This document shows, piece by piece, positions 62,834-64,000 of a stretch of 64,000 bases of DNA. The DNA is taken from the NCBI GenBank assembly GCA_017450205.1, contig JAFSVF010000009.1, positions 62,001 to 126,000 on the forward strand. Reading direction: 5' to 3'. The stretch's first letter is position 1; each line of letters starts with the position of its first letter. The notes under the pieces were generated by a model. It saw only the letters and a list, made by a program, of their open reading frames with translations, was not told the DNA's origin and ran no database searches. The translations under genes and the position numbers were made by a program. This stretch comes from Bacilli bacterium. Its GTDB lineage: Bacteria; Bacillota_I; Bacilli_A; RF39; UBA660.

Positions 62834-62947
62834 TTATGTTTTGTTATAATCTTTAGTAGATGGTAGTAAATAGAGTTTTGATATTTATTGATTTAGATAA
62901 TTTAAACTTGTTACTATATTTTAACAACTTTTTGTGGAGGACTTTTT
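62834..62947 (+). promoter_or_regulatory. Promoter and long leader of the last surface protein
   Basis: TGTTATAAT is at 62842-62850, giving a leader of about 90 bases before the start at 62948, longer than usual in this window. GTGGAGGA is the ribosome-binding site. No strong hairpin is seen in the leader. A short open frame from ATG 62870 runs out of frame into the gene and is not supported as coding. Confidence 0.5.
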
Positions 62948-63904
62948 ATGAAAAAATATATTATGTTTGCATTTATTATGTTTATGCCAATTGTTGTTAA
63001 TGCGGCTAGTATTCAAATTGTATGTGAAAAAGATACAATAACAGTTGGAGACAGTGTTAGATGTGATATCATTGGTAATGATACTACAGTTGGTGGCGCC
63101 AAAGCTGATAGTGTATCTGTAACTAATGGAACTATTACGAGTTTTATAAAAGGAAATTGTATAGAGTTAGCTGCAGGTGCAGTTTCTAATTCATCTTTTG
63201 AATGTATTAGTGATGAAGCACCTAATAGTACTAAAATAGTTTCATATGTATTAAAATCTCAAAATGAAGGTAATATGGTTTTTGAACTTACTAATGCGCA
63301 ATTAGTTGGATATGAGTATGCTACAATTGATTTCCCATCAATTACTAAAACCATAACTGTAAAAGCTAAAGAAACTACTCAAGCTACTACTAAGCCTGCA
63401 GTTAAACCACAACCAAGTCCAAGTGAACCTAGTCCATCAGGCCCTAATACACAAGCTCCTGTACAAACTGAACCTGTAATTGAAGCACCAACAACTGAGG
63501 TTGTAACTGAACCGGAGTCAGAACCAACTAGTGAGGTTGTTAAACCAAATCCTAAGAGTGATGAAGTTATTTATTTAAAATCATTAAAGGTTGATGGTAT
63601 AGAAATTAATTTTAGTCCTACTAGTTTTAATTATAATTTTAGTGTTGGAAAAGATATTAATGAATTAAATATTACTTATGAAACTGAAGATGATGAAGAT
63701 GTAGAAGTAAGTGATACTAAATTAAAGAGTGGATTAAATAAAATATATATTGTAGTTACTAAAGGAAATTTAAGTTCAACTTATACTTTAAATGTTACTA
63801 AGGAATCTAGTAATAAAACAGTAAAGACAATAAAGATTGTTGGATCTGTTTCTGGAATTGGAGTATTAGTTTATTGCTTATTTAGAGTACTTAGAAAATT
63901 CTAG
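62948..63904 (+). CDS. Anchored surface protein with cadherin-like beta-sandwich domain
   Basis: Signal peptide (1-19, MFAFIMFMPIVVNA), an N-terminal outer domain (20-135) with Cys pairs, a Thr/Pro/Glu-rich linker (about 138-200, TTQATTKPAVKPQPSPSEPS), a cadherin-like beta-sandwich domain (PF12733 type; about 205-290, IYLKSLKVDGIEINFSPTSFNYNFSV ... STYTLNVT) and a C-terminal membrane span with a basic end (about 299-315). Type I topology. Such proteins are usually wall-spanning adhesins or sensors. Single gene. Confidence 0.82.
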   Translation: MKKYIMFAFIMFMPIVVNAASIQIVCEKDTITVGDSVRCDIIGNDTTVGGAKADSVSVTNGTITSFIKGNCIELAAGAVSNSSFECISDEAPNSTKIVSYVLKSQNEGNMVFELTNAQLVGYEYATIDFPSITKTITVKAKETTQATTKPAVKPQPSPSEPSPSGPNTQAPVQTEPVIEAPTTEVVTEPESEPTSEVVKPNPKSDEVIYLKSLKVDGIEINFSPTSFNYNFSVGKDINELNITYETEDDEDVEVSDTKLKSGLNKIYIVVTKGNLSSTYTLNVTKESSNKTVKTIKIVGSVSGIGVLVYCLFRVLRKF

Positions 63905-63932
63905 ATTAGTATTAAGAAAATTAACAGTTTAT

Positions 63933-63964
63933 AAGAGAACTAATATTAAATAGTTCTCTTTTTA
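63933..63964 (+). terminator. Terminator
   Basis: AAGAGAACTA / TAGTTCTCTT (63933-63942, 63951-63960) followed by T. Confidence 0.9.
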
Positions 63965-63988
63965 TGTTATACTTTAATTGGTGATTAT

Positions 63989-64000
63989 ATGAATATCTTA
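63989..64000 (+). CDS. Start of a gene cut by the window edge
   Basis: ATG followed by three codons (MNIL). It is preceded by TGGTGATTAT and by a TATACT box (63969-63974), the usual start layout here. Nothing can be said about the product. Confidence 0.6.

Noticed and set aside
62870-62990. Short open frame reading VLIFIDLDNLN in the leader of the last surface protein
   Set aside because: The phrase recalls NYN/PIN-type domains, but the frame is short, overlaps the ribosome-binding site and start of the real gene, and lacks its own ribosome-binding site.

Overview
The window is a gene-dense, AT-rich stretch of a Firmicutes-type chromosome. Support for that placement comes from a PolC-type replicative polymerase, DnaJ, Obg, HelD, YneF, a YtgP/MurJ-type flippase, an L19 leader in front of rplS, strong AGGAGGTGAT-type ribosome binding sites and Rho-independent terminators after most genes. 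TGA is a stop codon (for example at 15063-15065 and 53510-53512, both in 4-base ATGA overlaps) and Trp is read from TGG, so the Mycoplasma code does not apply. The anaerobic NrdD/NrdG pair, with no aerobic reductase in view, points to an anaerobe. My best guess, by inference only, is an uncultured gut member of the Bacilli close to the root of the Mollicutes (RF39-like).

Layout. 64-9451: oligoendopeptidase F, DnaJ, a possible zinc peptidase, a Crp/Fnr regulator divergent from nrdD-nrdG-dut. 9525-13964: unknown proteins, tRNA-Arg(TCT), a GT-C-like membrane protein and a TPR protein. 14043-19477: ATP-grasp plus MurJ-type flippase, then a degenerate PfkB protein, a small Smr protein and Obg. 19532-27577: unknown proteins, HelD, YneF, YceD-rpmF, a prepilin-like BspA-repeat protein and an Ig-like membrane protein. 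27578-35608: a candidate structured RNA, an unusually long PolC and an unknown 629-residue protein. 35630-42113: ruvAB behind a LexA-like box, queA-tgt (Tgt has an extra N-terminal domain), rplS with its leader, and signal peptidase I. 42169-46032: a kinase-like protein, a metal-efflux-type permease behind a Fur-type box and a second GT-C-like protein. 46139-50981: a sortase-type surface protein, an IS3-family element sitting in the loop of a terminator, and a phosphodiester-glycosidase-type protein. 51080-64000: an operon of six envelope proteins, two ABC exporters (one preceded by a 52-residue membrane peptide), a HAD protein and secreted or anchored proteins.

How the genes fit together. 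There are four themes: DNA and RNA housekeeping (polC, ruvAB, helD, obg, queA/tgt, rpmF, rplS); nucleotide supply under anaerobiosis (nrdDG, dut, with a Crp-like regulator beside them); envelope construction (MurJ, ATP-grasp, GT-C paralogues, glycosidase, signal peptidase, surface proteins); and export (two ABC systems, MFS, metal permease). Many genes form single units of the form terminator, extended -10 (TGnTATAAT), 15-27 bases, start codon, and several terminator stems include the stop codon. No CRISPR array, prophage or classical defence island is visible. The least explained items are the RNA at 27620-27785, the insertions in PolC, the Tgt extension, the prepilin/BspA fusion and the 51080-54971 operon.
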